This document shows positions 1-9,300 of a DNA stretch of 64,000 bases, piece by piece. The translations under genes and the position numbers were made by a program. This stretch comes from Desulfobulbaceae bacterium. Its GTDB lineage: Bacteria > Bacteroidota > Ignavibacteria > Kapaibacteriales > UBA2268. The notes beneath the pieces are model-generated. The model was given only the letters and a program-made list of their open reading frames with translations, was not told the origin of the DNA and did not search any database. The stretch spans positions 26,466 to 90,465 of the forward strand of contig JAGXRP010000036.1 of the NCBI GenBank assembly GCA_018335795.1, written 5' to 3'. Every line of letters begins with the position of its first letter. Position 1 is the first letter of the stretch.

Positions 1-750
1 GGCAAGGAATTTCAGCAATATTTCATAACATTGAATGAAAAAATGAATCTCAAGCGAGTTAACAAAATAATCGTTTCGGGTGATTTAGATTCAGTTTATC
101 TCAAAAAAAATCTTACTTCGAAAGTCCCTTATTATACAGTTATGAATTTGCCCTATTCTCGCCCAAAAGTTGAAAGTAATATCATTCGTGAAAAATTCAA
201 CATACCCTCGAATACAAAAGTAATATTGTATCAAGGGATGATAATGAAAGGTCGCGGACTGATAAACGCTATAATTGCAGTTGCTAAAATTGAGAATGCA
301 GTACTGTGCATTATGGGAGTTGGGAGCTATCGTCACGAAATTCAAAAATTTATCGAAAAAAATAATTACAGCGATATAGCTTTTATAGCCGACCCGGTCC
401 CATATGTTGAATTGCACGATTGGACATGCTCTGCTGATACCGGAATACTACTATTCGAGCCTGTCAGCAAATCATATCAATTGGCTTTACCGAATAAGCT
501 TTTCGAGTATTGCATGGCAGGAATACCATCTGTCGCTACAGATTTGCCGGCAATAAGACAAATTACCGAAAAAGATAAGATATCGCTCTTAGTGGGTAAA
601 GAATTAGAAATTACCGAAATAGCAAAAGCAATCCAAAAAACTTTCGAACCTGAATTCCGTAATGAATTCAATTCCAATTCTTCAAAATATTCATCCAAAT
701 ATTGTTACGAAACTCAATATGGTACAATTAATGAAATATTCGAAATATGA
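1..750 (+). CDS. Glycosyltransferase, GT4-like (5' truncated)
   Basis: The reading frame is open to the first base of the window, so the true start lies upstream and only the C-terminal part of the protein is visible. The visible part looks like the C-terminal nucleotide-sugar-binding half of a GT-B, GT4-type glycosyltransferase: a 'VILYQGMIMKGRGL' strand-turn followed by a region ending in 'LPNKLFEYCMAGIPSVATDLP', the place where GT4 enzymes hold the donor with an E-x7-E type motif (here F-E-Y-C-M-A-G-I-P). It probably adds a sugar to a surface polysaccharide or lipid. The stop overlaps the start of the next gene by 4 bases (ATGA), so the two are translationally coupled. The substrate cannot be told. 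Confidence 0.8.
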   Translation, partial: GKEFQQYFITLNEKMNLKRVNKIIVSGDLDSVYLKKNLTSKVPYYTVMNLPYSRPKVESNIIREKFNIPSNTKVILYQGMIMKGRGLINAIIAVAKIENAVLCIMGVGSYRHEIQKFIEKNNYSDIAFIADPVPYVELHDWTCSADTGILLFEPVSKSYQLALPNKLFEYCMAGIPSVATDLPAIRQITEKDKISLLVGKELEITEIAKAIQKTFEPEFRNEFNSNSSKYSSKYCYETQYGTINEIFEI

Positions 751-1610
751 TACATTTTTTGATTTTGCTCCAACAAGTTATTGCATCTTCTACCCATATA
801 GTGGCTAAAGGGCTTACTTTTGGTGTTGTTCCGTCAGTAGTTTTGTTCTATCGAGCAGCAATTTCTTGCCTCGTCTATATTGTTTGGATGTCATTCAAAC
901 GAAAGGAAATCAGGAAAATTGACCGCAAGGACATTAAATATATAATCATGCTGGGCATTATAAACATTCCTCTGAATCAATTCCTGTTTCTCAATGCCAT
1001 AAGTATGACTACTGCTCCAAACGTATCGCTTGCATATGCACTAACACCTGCTTTTGTGTTCGTGATAGCAGTTGTGTTTCTTGGCGAGAGAATGAATATG
1101 TTGAAGACTACCGGTATAGTCCTTGCCATTATAGGAGCGGTAATATTACTATCTGAAAAAGGATTCAATTTCACTTCTGAAGGTTTCAAAGGAGATTTGC
1201 TGGCATTATCGGCAAGTTTTGCATGGGCATTATATACAATCTTAGGGAAAAAAATCACTCGCAAATATGGCGCTATATACGCTACCACTCTTTCGATGGT
1301 AACAGGATTTATCTTTTACGTTCCGATTTTCTTCCTCTTGCCGGGAGAGAATAATTTAACCGCTGACCTTACAGAAATGAATTTATTAGGTTTTCTGTAT
1401 TTGGGTGCTGTCACTTCAGGAATCGGATATGCAATTTGGTATTACGCATTGACTAAAATTGATGCATCCAAACTCGCAGTTTTTAATAATTTACAGCCCG
1501 TTCTGACTGCAGCTATGGCATTTTTTATTTTCGATACTCCGATTACACTTTATTTCATCAGTGGTGCAGTGACAGTTATTACAGGAGTTGTTTTAACCCA
1601 AAAGGGATAG
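747..1610 (+). CDS. EamA/DMT-superfamily transporter
   Basis: A 287-residue protein of about ten hydrophobic segments arranged as two EamA repeats (roughly residues 1-140 and 150-285), the normal size of a drug/metabolite transporter of the inner membrane. Small-residue-rich helix ends such as 'TAPNVSLAYALTPAFVFVIA' (first repeat) and 'LGAVTSGIGYAIWYYAL' (second repeat) are typical. DMT members export amino acids, metabolites or nucleotide-linked compounds; the substrate here is unknown. ATG overlaps the stop of the upstream glycosyltransferase, which hints at a joint role in the envelope, though EamA proteins are often found beside unrelated genes. Confidence 0.85.
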   Translation: MIHFLILLQQVIASSTHIVAKGLTFGVVPSVVLFYRAAISCLVYIVWMSFKRKEIRKIDRKDIKYIIMLGIINIPLNQFLFLNAISMTTAPNVSLAYALTPAFVFVIAVVFLGERMNMLKTTGIVLAIIGAVILLSEKGFNFTSEGFKGDLLALSASFAWALYTILGKKITRKYGAIYATTLSMVTGFIFYVPIFFLLPGENNLTADLTEMNLLGFLYLGAVTSGIGYAIWYYALTKIDASKLAVFNNLQPVLTAAMAFFIFDTPITLYFISGAVTVITGVVLTQKG

Positions 1611-1680
1611 CTTTCGGTAAATTAATAATAATGGACGTTATTTAGCGTCTTGAACTTTTTTTTGGTGTTAGTGGAAATTT

Positions 1681-2202
1681 ATGACAAATAAAAGCTCCTA
1701 TAGCTACGATGAATTAATCAAATCTGCCAACGGCGAACTGTTTGGCAAGAATTTCGGTAAATTACCATTACCAAATATGTTGATGATGGATAGAATCACT
1801 CACATATCCAATACTGGTGGCAAATATGGCAAAGGCGAAGTTGTTGCCGAGCTTGATATCAAGGATGATCTATGGTTTTTCGGTTGCCATTTCAAAGATG
1901 ACGCCGTTATGCCGGGTTCGCTCGGATTGGATGCACTATTCCAATTGACAGGGTTTTATCTTACTCACATGGGTTTCGAAGGCACAGGTCGCGCCTTGGG
2001 CTGTGACGCAGTACGCTTTTTCGGTCAAGTTCTGCCTGAAAATAAACTCGTTACTTACGTAATAGATGTCAAAAGAATTATAAATCTGAAACTTACGATG
2101 GTTATTGCCGATGGCAGAGTTATCGTTGACGGCGAAGAAATTTATACTTGCGACTCTATCAGAGTTGGTCTATTCGAAAAGGACTCTCAACCAAGTGATT
2201 AA
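1681..2202 (+). CDS. fabA: 3-hydroxydecanoyl-ACP dehydratase/isomerase FabA
   Basis: A 173-residue protein that follows E. coli FabA closely along its whole length: 'PNMLMMDRI' near residue 31, 'DLWFFGCHF' with His70, '[18 protein letters not shown]' with Asp84, then 'GRALG' and '[12 protein letters not shown]'. His70 and Asp84 are the catalytic dyad of the hot-dog fold. FabA dehydrates 3-hydroxydecanoyl-ACP and isomerises trans-2- to cis-3-decenoyl-ACP, which feeds anaerobic synthesis of unsaturated fatty acids. The glycine, leucine and phenylalanine pattern argues for FabA rather than FabZ, which lacks this length and motif order. No fabB partner is in the window. The next gene, kdsD, begins inside its last codons. 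Confidence 0.95.
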   Translation: MTNKSSYSYDELIKSANGELFGKNFGKLPLPNMLMMDRITHISNTGGKYGKGEVVAELDIKDDLWFFGCHFKDDAVMPGSLGLDALFQLTGFYLTHMGFEGTGRALGCDAVRFFGQVLPENKLVTYVIDVKRIINLKLTMVIADGRVIVDGEEIYTCDSIRVGLFEKDSQPSD

Positions 2203-3169
2203 TAAATCAGATTTGACTGACGAGATTGTTCGTGTCTTTAGTGAAGAAATCAAATCACTTCAAGATGCATTAGAAAAAATTGACGAAAACTACTCGGAAG
2301 CAGTTGAACTGATTTCAAATTCTCACAAAGTAGTTCTTTCAGGTGTTGGCAAATCAGGTTTGATTGCCCGAAAAATTGGTGCAACACTATCCAGCATAGG
2401 TGTATCATCTACATTTCTGCATCCCGTTGAAGCACTTCACGGAGACATCGGTTTAGTCCAGAAAGATGATGTCGCTATTTTGCTTTCCAAAAGCGGTAGC
2501 ACAGAAGAAATTGTAAGATTAGTGCCATATCTGAAAATGCGGCAATGCAAAATCATCTCCATTGTCGGAAATATGAATTCTTTTCTTGCTCGAATTTCGG
2601 ATATTGTTTTAGATGGCTCGGTCGAAAAGGAAGCCTGTCCTTTCAATTTAGCACCAACCTCGAGTTCTACTCTTGCAATGGTAATAGGTGACGCATTGGC
2701 TATGGCTGTAATGAAAAGCCGTCATACGAGCTTAGAGGATTTTTCCAGACTTCACCCTTTGGGGCAAATCGGGAGAAATATCACAGTAAAAGTTGCTGAT
2801 GTAATGCATACTGATAATAATATTCCCGTCATCAATCCTAAAGCATCGTTTAGAGATGCTCTAATCGAAATCTCGAACAAAAAACTTGGTTGTGTTTGTG
2901 TAGTGGATAACGAAAATAAATTGCTTGGAATCATTACTGATGGCGACGTAAGGAGAATTTTGCACAAAAATGAAAATTTACAAGGATTGATTACCGAATC
3001 TGTGATGACTAAAAATCCTATCAGCATTAACCCCGAAGCTTATTTGCATGAAGCCTTGGCAGTAATGGAAAACAGAAATAGTGAGATTAATGTGTTGCCT
3101 GTTCTAACGTATTCAGGTGAGGTGTTGGGAATAATAAGATTGCATGATATAATAAAAGGTGCTGGCTGA
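2195..3169 (+). CDS. kdsD: Arabinose-5-phosphate isomerase KdsD
   Basis: Interconverts D-ribulose 5-phosphate and D-arabinose 5-phosphate, the first step toward the Kdo sugar of lipopolysaccharide. An N-terminal SIS domain carries '[17 protein letters not shown]', '[11 protein letters not shown]' and 'SKSGSTEEI'; after '[15 protein letters not shown]' and '[12 protein letters not shown]' come two CBS domains (about residues 200-324), the standard KdsD layout. I chose GTG at 2195, which overlaps the end of fabA by 8 bases and has AAAAGGA 11 bases upstream; it gives 324 residues, close to the 328 of E. coli KdsD. A longer frame reaches back to a TTG at 2105 but its extra residues look like antisense-type noise from fabA. 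The stop abuts the convergent RodZ-like gene with no spacer. Confidence 0.92.
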   Translation: MINKSDLTDEIVRVFSEEIKSLQDALEKIDENYSEAVELISNSHKVVLSGVGKSGLIARKIGATLSSIGVSSTFLHPVEALHGDIGLVQKDDVAILLSKSGSTEEIVRLVPYLKMRQCKIISIVGNMNSFLARISDIVLDGSVEKEACPFNLAPTSSSTLAMVIGDALAMAVMKSRHTSLEDFSRLHPLGQIGRNITVKVADVMHTDNNIPVINPKASFRDALIEISNKKLGCVCVVDNENKLLGIITDGDVRRILHKNENLQGLITESVMTKNPISINPEAYLHEALAVMENRNSEINVLPVLTYSGEVLGIIRLHDIIKGAG

Positions 3170-4138
3170 TTACTGAGGTGATTCGTTACCCTCTTCTCTA
3201 TTAAAAATATTCTTATCCGTATTAATTTTTGACTCCTCAATCAATCTCGGCTTTTTCTCTATAGTATCGGGAGCCTTCTTCCGCACTGCTTTCCTTGTCA
3301 AAGTTGTATCTTTAAATTCCATTGGATTGATAATTTCAGACATTGTAATTTTAATATTTTTGACAACTGTACCCGGTTTGCCAAAAGAAGGTAACAACTG
3401 GTTATTTCTGTAGAATTGAATTGCTCCGGCATTACCTTGGTCGAGAATGAAATACTTAGATGCAGCCCAACTCTCTTCGTTTCCGGGACGCATCAAAATT
3501 TCGATGATTTGTTTCCCGTCAATCAAAAGTCTTATCCATGCCGAATCTTTCGCTTTAGCGGTTAATACTAATGAATCTGCTTTATCGAAATAGGAGAACA
3601 AACTACTTGGCTTTTCATCGGATACTACTGCCGTATCAGCGTTTTGCAAGAAATCTGTATTGCTTCGACTAACGCCATTACCGTATAATGATGTGATTGT
3701 GAAATAAATCGCTGCGATGACAATAATCGCTAAAATTGAAATCAGGGCATAGTTATAAATTATTTTCTTATCACGTCGTTTGATATTCTTCTTCTTAAAA
3801 ATCTCTGCAAAGTCTGCCACGTCTTTACTAACGTGTGGTTTTGGTGTTGGAGCAACGAATTCTTTTCCTTTAATTTCCGGAGTTTGAGTTTTGGGTGTCT
3901 CATGCTTTGGTGTTGATTTTGATTCTTTCACGACTTCAGCAGTGCTTATATCAATTTTGAGAGTAGTGGCAAGGGTTTTGAGAAAGGAATTCATATATAC
4001 TTCAGGCATAACAGAATAATTTTCAGCTTCGATAGCTTCTATTATATGAGTACGAATTTTAGTTCGTTCACTAAGGTCTTTGATGCTTAAATTCTGTTTA
4101 CGTCTCGCATCCGATATTTGTTTACCAATGTTTCTCAT
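3170..4138 (-). CDS. rodZ: RodZ-like protein: HTH domain, one membrane helix, C-terminal DUF4115-like domain
   Basis: 322 residues. The N-terminus (about 1-65) is a helix-turn-helix of the RodZ/HTH_25 kind ('IGKQISDARRKQNLSIKDLSERTKI', split here into its helices, followed by 'IEAIEAENYSVMP'). A Pro/Lys/Thr-rich linker precedes a single transmembrane segment near residues 125-150 and a periplasmic beta-rich domain containing 'AWIRLLIDGK' and 'PGTVVKNIKITM', as in DUF4115. RodZ links MreB filaments to the rod-shape elongasome. The tail is Lys-rich and low complexity. It is transcribed toward kdsD and the two stop codons touch, leaving no room for a terminator between them. Function as a cell-shape protein is inferred from the domain layout. 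Confidence 0.8.
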   Translation of the reverse strand: MRNIGKQISDARRKQNLSIKDLSERTKIRTHIIEAIEAENYSVMPEVYMNSFLKTLATTLKIDISTAEVVKESKSTPKHETPKTQTPEIKGKEFVAPTPKPHVSKDVADFAEIFKKKNIKRRDKKIIYNYALISILAIIVIAAIYFTITSLYGNGVSRSNTDFLQNADTAVVSDEKPSSLFSYFDKADSLVLTAKAKDSAWIRLLIDGKQIIEILMRPGNEESWAASKYFILDQGNAGAIQFYRNNQLLPSFGKPGTVVKNIKITMSEIINPMEFKDTTLTRKAVRKKAPDTIEKKPRLIEESKINTDKNIFNREEGNESPQ

Positions 4139-4320
4139 CTATCCAATTTTAAAAGACTCTCAAATTTTTCATACTACAACTTATCAATATATTAAAATAT
4201 TTTTAATTTCCAAAACAAATTGAACAAAATTAACATTTTCAGCTCAATTCTAATTCATATATTTGTATATAAATAAAAATACTTTATGAAAATATCAAAT
4301 ATCATACCATAAATTAAAAT
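4139..4320. promoter_or_regulatory. Divergent AT-rich intergenic region with TAnnTTTG box
   Basis: This 182-base spacer separates the RodZ-like gene (minus) and the DUF2279-like gene (plus), so it should hold both promoters. A match to the Bacteroidota -7 element, TATATTTG, lies at 4258-4265 on the plus strand, about 55 bases before the plus-strand gene. I see no convincing -33 TTTG at the right distance, so this is a partial match. Confidence 0.4.
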
Positions 4321-5394
4321 ATGAACACAATACGATGTCATTTTGCAATCACATTATTGTTAATCTATCTTATTTGTTTCACAAATATTTACGCACAAAC
4401 CGATTCGACGGATGTTTCTGCCGATTCAACATACAAAGACTCGCTACAAGTTGAATCAAGAGACCCTTACGCTAATCTACCGAGAATAAATATCAAAGAC
4501 TTCACTATTGCTGATAACCCGAGATACACATTCACAGGCGAACTTCCCTTTCTCGAAACAAATGTCAGGCCTGTTAGAGCGGCGATTGCCGGCAGTGTGG
4601 TGGGCACATTTTATGTTACTCAACATATCATTCAAGTCAACACTATCTGGTCTGAAACAGGCGAGTTCAGATTCATCGAAGATTCTGACTATGCACTTTA
4701 TAGCGACAAAATCGGTCACTTTTACGGAACTTATCTTGCCTCATCATTATACACAGAATTGTTTTTATGGTCAGGATTCAGCTATGATGCTTCAGTTTTG
4801 TTTGGTTCCTTAATGGGACTTGCATATACGACTTATGTTGAAGTAATGGATGGTTTTGCCGCAGGTTGGGGATTTAGCCCTTCGGATTTTTATTCTGATG
4901 TCGGTGGTGTAGCTTTCCACTTATTGCAACATTATGTACCCTTTTTCCAAAATTTTACTCCAAAATTTATTTACGTTCCTGCTGATTGGCACGGAGAGCG
5001 AAAAAGGCAGCCTTCGACAATGTTTATTGACGATTACAGTTCACACGCTTTTTTTTTGTCGGTCAATGTCGAGAATATTTTACCAAAGGATATGAAAGAC
5101 TATTGGCCCGATTGGTTACAACTTAGCGTGGGATATACAGCTCGAAATCTTTGTGCACCAATTGATTTCGGTTGCGACTATGATGATGTTAATTATTACA
5201 ATCCATGGTTGGCAGGAAGCCCGCGTTACATTATTGCACTTGATTATGATTTCGTTAAACTTTTGCCCGATGGTCCACCTCTTTGGAATTGGTTCAAACA
5301 AGCGCTTAATCATATCAAATTCCCTGCTCCGGCTATTGAAGTTGGTAACGGTACAAGATTTATGCTTCTTTATCCGTTTTTGAACCTAAATTAA
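4321..5394 (+). CDS. DUF2279-like predicted exported protein
   Basis: A 357-residue protein with a signal peptide (hydrophobic stretch in residues 8-24, cleavage probably after 'IYA'). Two or three moderately hydrophobic stretches follow: 'PVRAAIAGSVVGTFYVTQH', 'DKIGHFYGTYLASSLYTELF' and 'GSLMGLAYTTYVEVMDGFA', then 'GWGFSPSDFYSDVGGVAFHLL'. The conserved His, Glu and Asp in these stretches resemble the DUF2279 family of predicted periplasmic or outer-membrane-associated proteins, whose function is not known to me. The C-terminal third has alternating aromatic residues consistent with envelope location. It stands alone, with its own upstream region and a non-coding gap after it. Confidence 0.65.
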   Translation: MNTIRCHFAITLLLIYLICFTNIYAQTDSTDVSADSTYKDSLQVESRDPYANLPRINIKDFTIADNPRYTFTGELPFLETNVRPVRAAIAGSVVGTFYVTQHIIQVNTIWSETGEFRFIEDSDYALYSDKIGHFYGTYLASSLYTELFLWSGFSYDASVLFGSLMGLAYTTYVEVMDGFAAGWGFSPSDFYSDVGGVAFHLLQHYVPFFQNFTPKFIYVPADWHGERKRQPSTMFIDDYSSHAFFLSVNVENILPKDMKDYWPDWLQLSVGYTARNLCAPIDFGCDYDDVNYYNPWLAGSPRYIIALDYDFVKLLPDGPPLWNWFKQALNHIKFPAPAIEVGNGTRFMLLYPFLNLN

Positions 5395-5414
5395 GCCCTT
5401 AGCATACTTTTTTG

Positions 5415-5422
5415 TATCTTTG
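5415..5422 (+). promoter_or_regulatory. Candidate -7 box TATCTTTG
   Basis: TATCTTTG matches the TAnnTTTG consensus and lies between the DUF2279-like gene and the GT2 gene. No good -33 TTTG sits about 19 bases upstream, so confidence is low; it would start a transcript near 5430. Confidence 0.3.
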
Positions 5423-5553
5423 TATCTGTAAAAAAATGAAAATTTCTTGTTTAAAATGGGTTTGGTTTGGCTGAGATAAAAATTAAAAATAAATACGAGA
5501 AACCAACGGAAGCAAACGTTAATAATATAGATTTCAAAAGTGTCAGAATTACA

Positions 5554-6282
5554 ATGAGTGTAGTTATTCCGGTATTGCAGGAAGAGAAAATACTCGAAAA
5601 ACACCTGAAAATTTTGAAAGAATTTCAGAATAAATTCAAATTTGAAATTATTGTCTCCGATGGAGGTTCAACTGACGAAACTGTTGCAATCGCTCGAAAG
5701 TTTGCCGATAAAGTTGTTATTCACTCCGAGGAGAAAAGGCAAACAATCGCCGAAGGAAGGAATATGGGAGCTAAACAGGCAAATTCAGGTATCCTTGTAT
5801 TTTTGAATGGTGATTCAATTCCCGTCGATTGCGAAACATTTTTTAGTACAATCATAGATTTCGCAAATAAACGTGGTAAATATGCCAGGTATGGTGCTTT
5901 AGCTTGTAAAGTAAGTTCATTTCCCGAAGAAGAATTATTGAAAGATAGAATTTTTTATGCCATCCACAACAATTATGTTTGGTTTCTAAATATTATTGGA
6001 CTTGGGATGGGGCGTGGTGAATGCCAAGTTATTAGAAAAGAAGTCTTTGAAGCTGTGGGCGGGTTTAACGATAAAATTATAGCTGGTGAGGATTTTGATT
6101 TATTCCATCGTATAACTAAAATCGCAAAAATCAAATATGACCCAAAAATCAGTGTGCACGAATCGCCACGACGGTTCAGAAAATACGGCTATATCCGCAC
6201 TATTGCTATTTGGCTCATCAACTCTTTGAGCGTATGGTGGTTTGGCAAATCATTTTCGAGTGAATGGGAAGCTGTCAGATAG
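5554..6282 (+). CDS. Family 2 glycosyltransferase
   Basis: A GT-A-fold inverting glycosyltransferase of about 242 residues. The N-terminus 'MSVVIPVLQEEKILEKHL' is the usual first strand of GT2 enzymes, followed by 'EIIVSDGGSTDETV' (nucleotide-binding Asp), 'GRNMGAKQANSGILVFLNGD' ending in the GD pair at the DxD position, and 'VGGFNDKIIAGEDFDLFHR' with the ED acceptor-site motif. The resemblance to TIGR04283-type transferases is general. I prefer the ATG at 5554 because it places the first strand at the N-terminus; the frame stays open back to a TTG at 5467, which would add 29 polar residues, and neither start has a clear Shine-Dalgarno sequence. The acceptor is unknown. Confidence 0.82.
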   Translation: MSVVIPVLQEEKILEKHLKILKEFQNKFKFEIIVSDGGSTDETVAIARKFADKVVIHSEEKRQTIAEGRNMGAKQANSGILVFLNGDSIPVDCETFFSTIIDFANKRGKYARYGALACKVSSFPEEELLKDRIFYAIHNNYVWFLNIIGLGMGRGECQVIRKEVFEAVGGFNDKIIAGEDFDLFHRITKIAKIKYDPKISVHESPRRFRKYGYIRTIAIWLINSLSVWWFGKSFSSEWEAVR

Positions 6283-6356
6283 AATAATATTTTTCATTCT
6301 TTACAATTCGTTTCTTAAATTTATATTATTGAAATTTACACTATTCGAATCAAATT

Positions 6357-9300
6357 ATGAAAAAAGGTTTAGGTTTCTGCCTTGGCGCCTCTTCAGTATC
6401 TCTTGCCATTGTTGAGAATCATGGCAACGGGTTTGAAGTCGTGTATTCATCTTCTGTTTTCCATCAAGGCGACCCGAAAATTGTTTTCACACAGTTGCTC
6501 GAAAAATATTACCAAAGCGATATAAGTGTTGTTGTTACCGGACGAAAATTTCGTTCTTTAGTAGCATTGGAAAATATTTCCGAACCTGAAGCTACCGAAA
6601 CTGCATTCCTGGAGTTAATCTCTGATAACCACGATTTTACCGGAATCGCATCGCTCGGTGGCGAGACTTTTTTGGCTTATACACTCGATAACGAATGTAG
6701 AATCAATAATGTAGTAGCGAAAAATCAGTGCGCCTCCGGCACAGGTGAATTCTTCCTCCAACAAATCAAACGAATGGATTTGACAGTCGAAGAAACAATC
6801 GAAATCGCCAAAGATGCCAATCCATACAAAGTTTCGGGGCGTTGCTCTGTTTTCTGCAAATCCGATTGCACTCATGCCCTGAACAAAGGTACCCCAAAAT
6901 CTGAAGTTGCAGCCGGTTTGGCATATATGATTTCCGAAAAAATTGACGAGTTATTGAATAAAGTTCCTAAAGGAAAAATCCTGATTCTTGGTGGAGTAAC
7001 TCGCAACTCAGTTGTAATGAATTTTGTCAAAGCATCTCATCCGAATATTTTTATCCCTGAAAATGCCGATTCATTCGAAGCAATTGGTGCTGCAATTTAT
7101 GGAATCAAAAAAGACATCAAACCATTAAGTTCGCTTGAAAATATCATAATCGAGAAAAGTTCTTCTTTCTCATATCATCGAGCTCTTCAAAATTTCGCCC
7201 ATAAAGTTACATTCAAGCCATCGAAACGTTCAAACGCGATTTCCGGGCAACGCTGCATCTTAGGCTTGGATGTTGGCTCCACGACTACCAAAGCAGTTGT
7301 CATTTCCGAAGATGGAGCCGAAATTCTCGCAGATGTTTATCTATACACAAATGGCAATCCTATTGCCGCTTCGCGAGAATGTTACGCTCGTTTGATGCAA
7401 CAATTGCCTAACAATATTAATATTATCGGTATCGGGACAACCGGCTCGGGCAGGCAAATTTCGGGCATTCATGCTCTGACAGAAGGAGTGGTAAACGAAA
7501 TTGTAGCTCATGCCACTGCTGCCGTATTTTTCGATGACGAAGTTGATACTCTCTTCGAAATTGGCGGTCAAGATGCAAAATACACATATATTGTGAACAA
7601 AGTCCCTGCCGATTATGCCATGAACGAGGCTTGTTCCGCCGGTACAGGTTCGTTCATTGAGGAATCAGCTTACGAAACCTTGGGCATAAAAGTCACCGAA
7701 ATCGAATCAATTGCCTTGAATGGTATGAAACCGCCAAATTTCAGCGACCAATGCGCTGCATTCATAAGTTCGGATATTAAAACAGCTTTGCAGGAAGGCA
7801 TCAGCAAAGATGATATTGTGGCAGGTTTGGTCTATTCGATTTGCTTGAATTATGTTAATCGAGTCAAGGGCAACCGCACAATTGGCAAAAAAATATTCAT
7901 GCAAGGTGGTGTATGCTATAATAAGGCGATTCCAATTGCTATGGCTGCTTTGACAGGTGCCGATATAATCGTTCCGCCCGACCCGGGCTTGATGGGTGCT
8001 TTCGGTGTAGCACTTGTTGTGAGAGAAAGGCTTGCTCTCGGTCTGATGGAGGAAGAGGATTTTGATTTACAGTCTCTTGCAGGCAGGGAAGTGACATACC
8101 GCAAACCATTTATTTGTTACGGTGGTAAAGAAAAGTGCGATAGACGTTGCTCGGTAAATATCATCGAGATTGAAGGGAAGAAACTTCCCTTTGGTGGTGC
8201 TTGCAATAAGTATTATAATCTAAAGGGCGAACAAAGCTTCGATTACGACAAATATGACTATGTCAAAAGACGCCATTTGTTAACTTTCGATATATTTGCT
8301 CCTGAACGTCCGCTTGGTGATAATCCCAAACGCGTCGGGCTGAATGCGTCTTTCCATACTTTCACTTTGTATCCGCTATTTTATAATTTTTTCAATTTAT
8401 TGGGATTTGAAGTTGTAATGCCCGATGAGATTGATAGTGAAGGCATTGAGCGGGAAAATACATCATTTTGCTATCCGGCACAGCTCTCATTGGGATTATT
8501 CAAAAATTTGATTGACAAAGCCCCTGATTTTTATTTCGTGCCTACAATTCTTGAAATGCTTGTTGACGACAGCGAATACCAACGGTTAGATTTCAATTGT
8601 ACTTGCGTTTTTGTTAGCGGCGAGGCAATGTATTTGAAGCAAGCATATAAGGATTTGATTTCCGACAAAAGAATCTTATCGCCAAATCTAAATTTTGGGA
8701 ACGGTTATCTCAAGGAGTTAAACAATTTCATCCAAATCGGTCTGGACTTGGGCGTAAGTGCAAAAGCCGCCGAAAAAGCGTATTTAGATGCTATCGAAAT
8801 GCAAAATAGTTATCAAAATGAGCTTTTGAATTTGGGAAATGAAGCTCTCGAAGAGATTTATTCCAAGCCCGACAACTTAGCAATTGTCTTGGTCGGACGC
8901 CCATATAATGCGTTTACCGACATTGCAAACAAAGGCATTCCTCGCAAATTTGCTTCACGAGGAATTTATGTTTTGCCGAATGATATTTTCGATTTGCACG
9001 ATGACAAAGTGGACGACCATATGTATTGGGAAGGTGGCAAGAAAATCCTCAAATCTGCAAAATTTATCAAGCGTGATGACAGGTTGTTCGCAACATATAT
9101 TTCTAATTTTTCCTGCGGACCTGACTCGATGATTTTGTCATCATTCCGTGAAATCATGGGCACAAAACCTTCCCTGACCTTAGAACTCGACGGTCATACC
9201 GCAGATGCCGGAATAAATACAAGAATTGACGCTGCAATTGACGTGATTAAAAATTATATTAAATTAAAATCCAACATTAAAGACCCTGATAATAGTGACT

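Noticed and set aside
2105..2194. Longer kdsD start at TTG 2105
   Set aside because: It overlaps most of the fabA 3' end; GTG 2195 with AAAAGGA upstream gives the family length.
5436..5474. 13-codon leader ORF before the GT2 gene
   Set aside because: ATG..TGA with no repeated codons of one amino acid and no attenuator hairpin; chance is likely.
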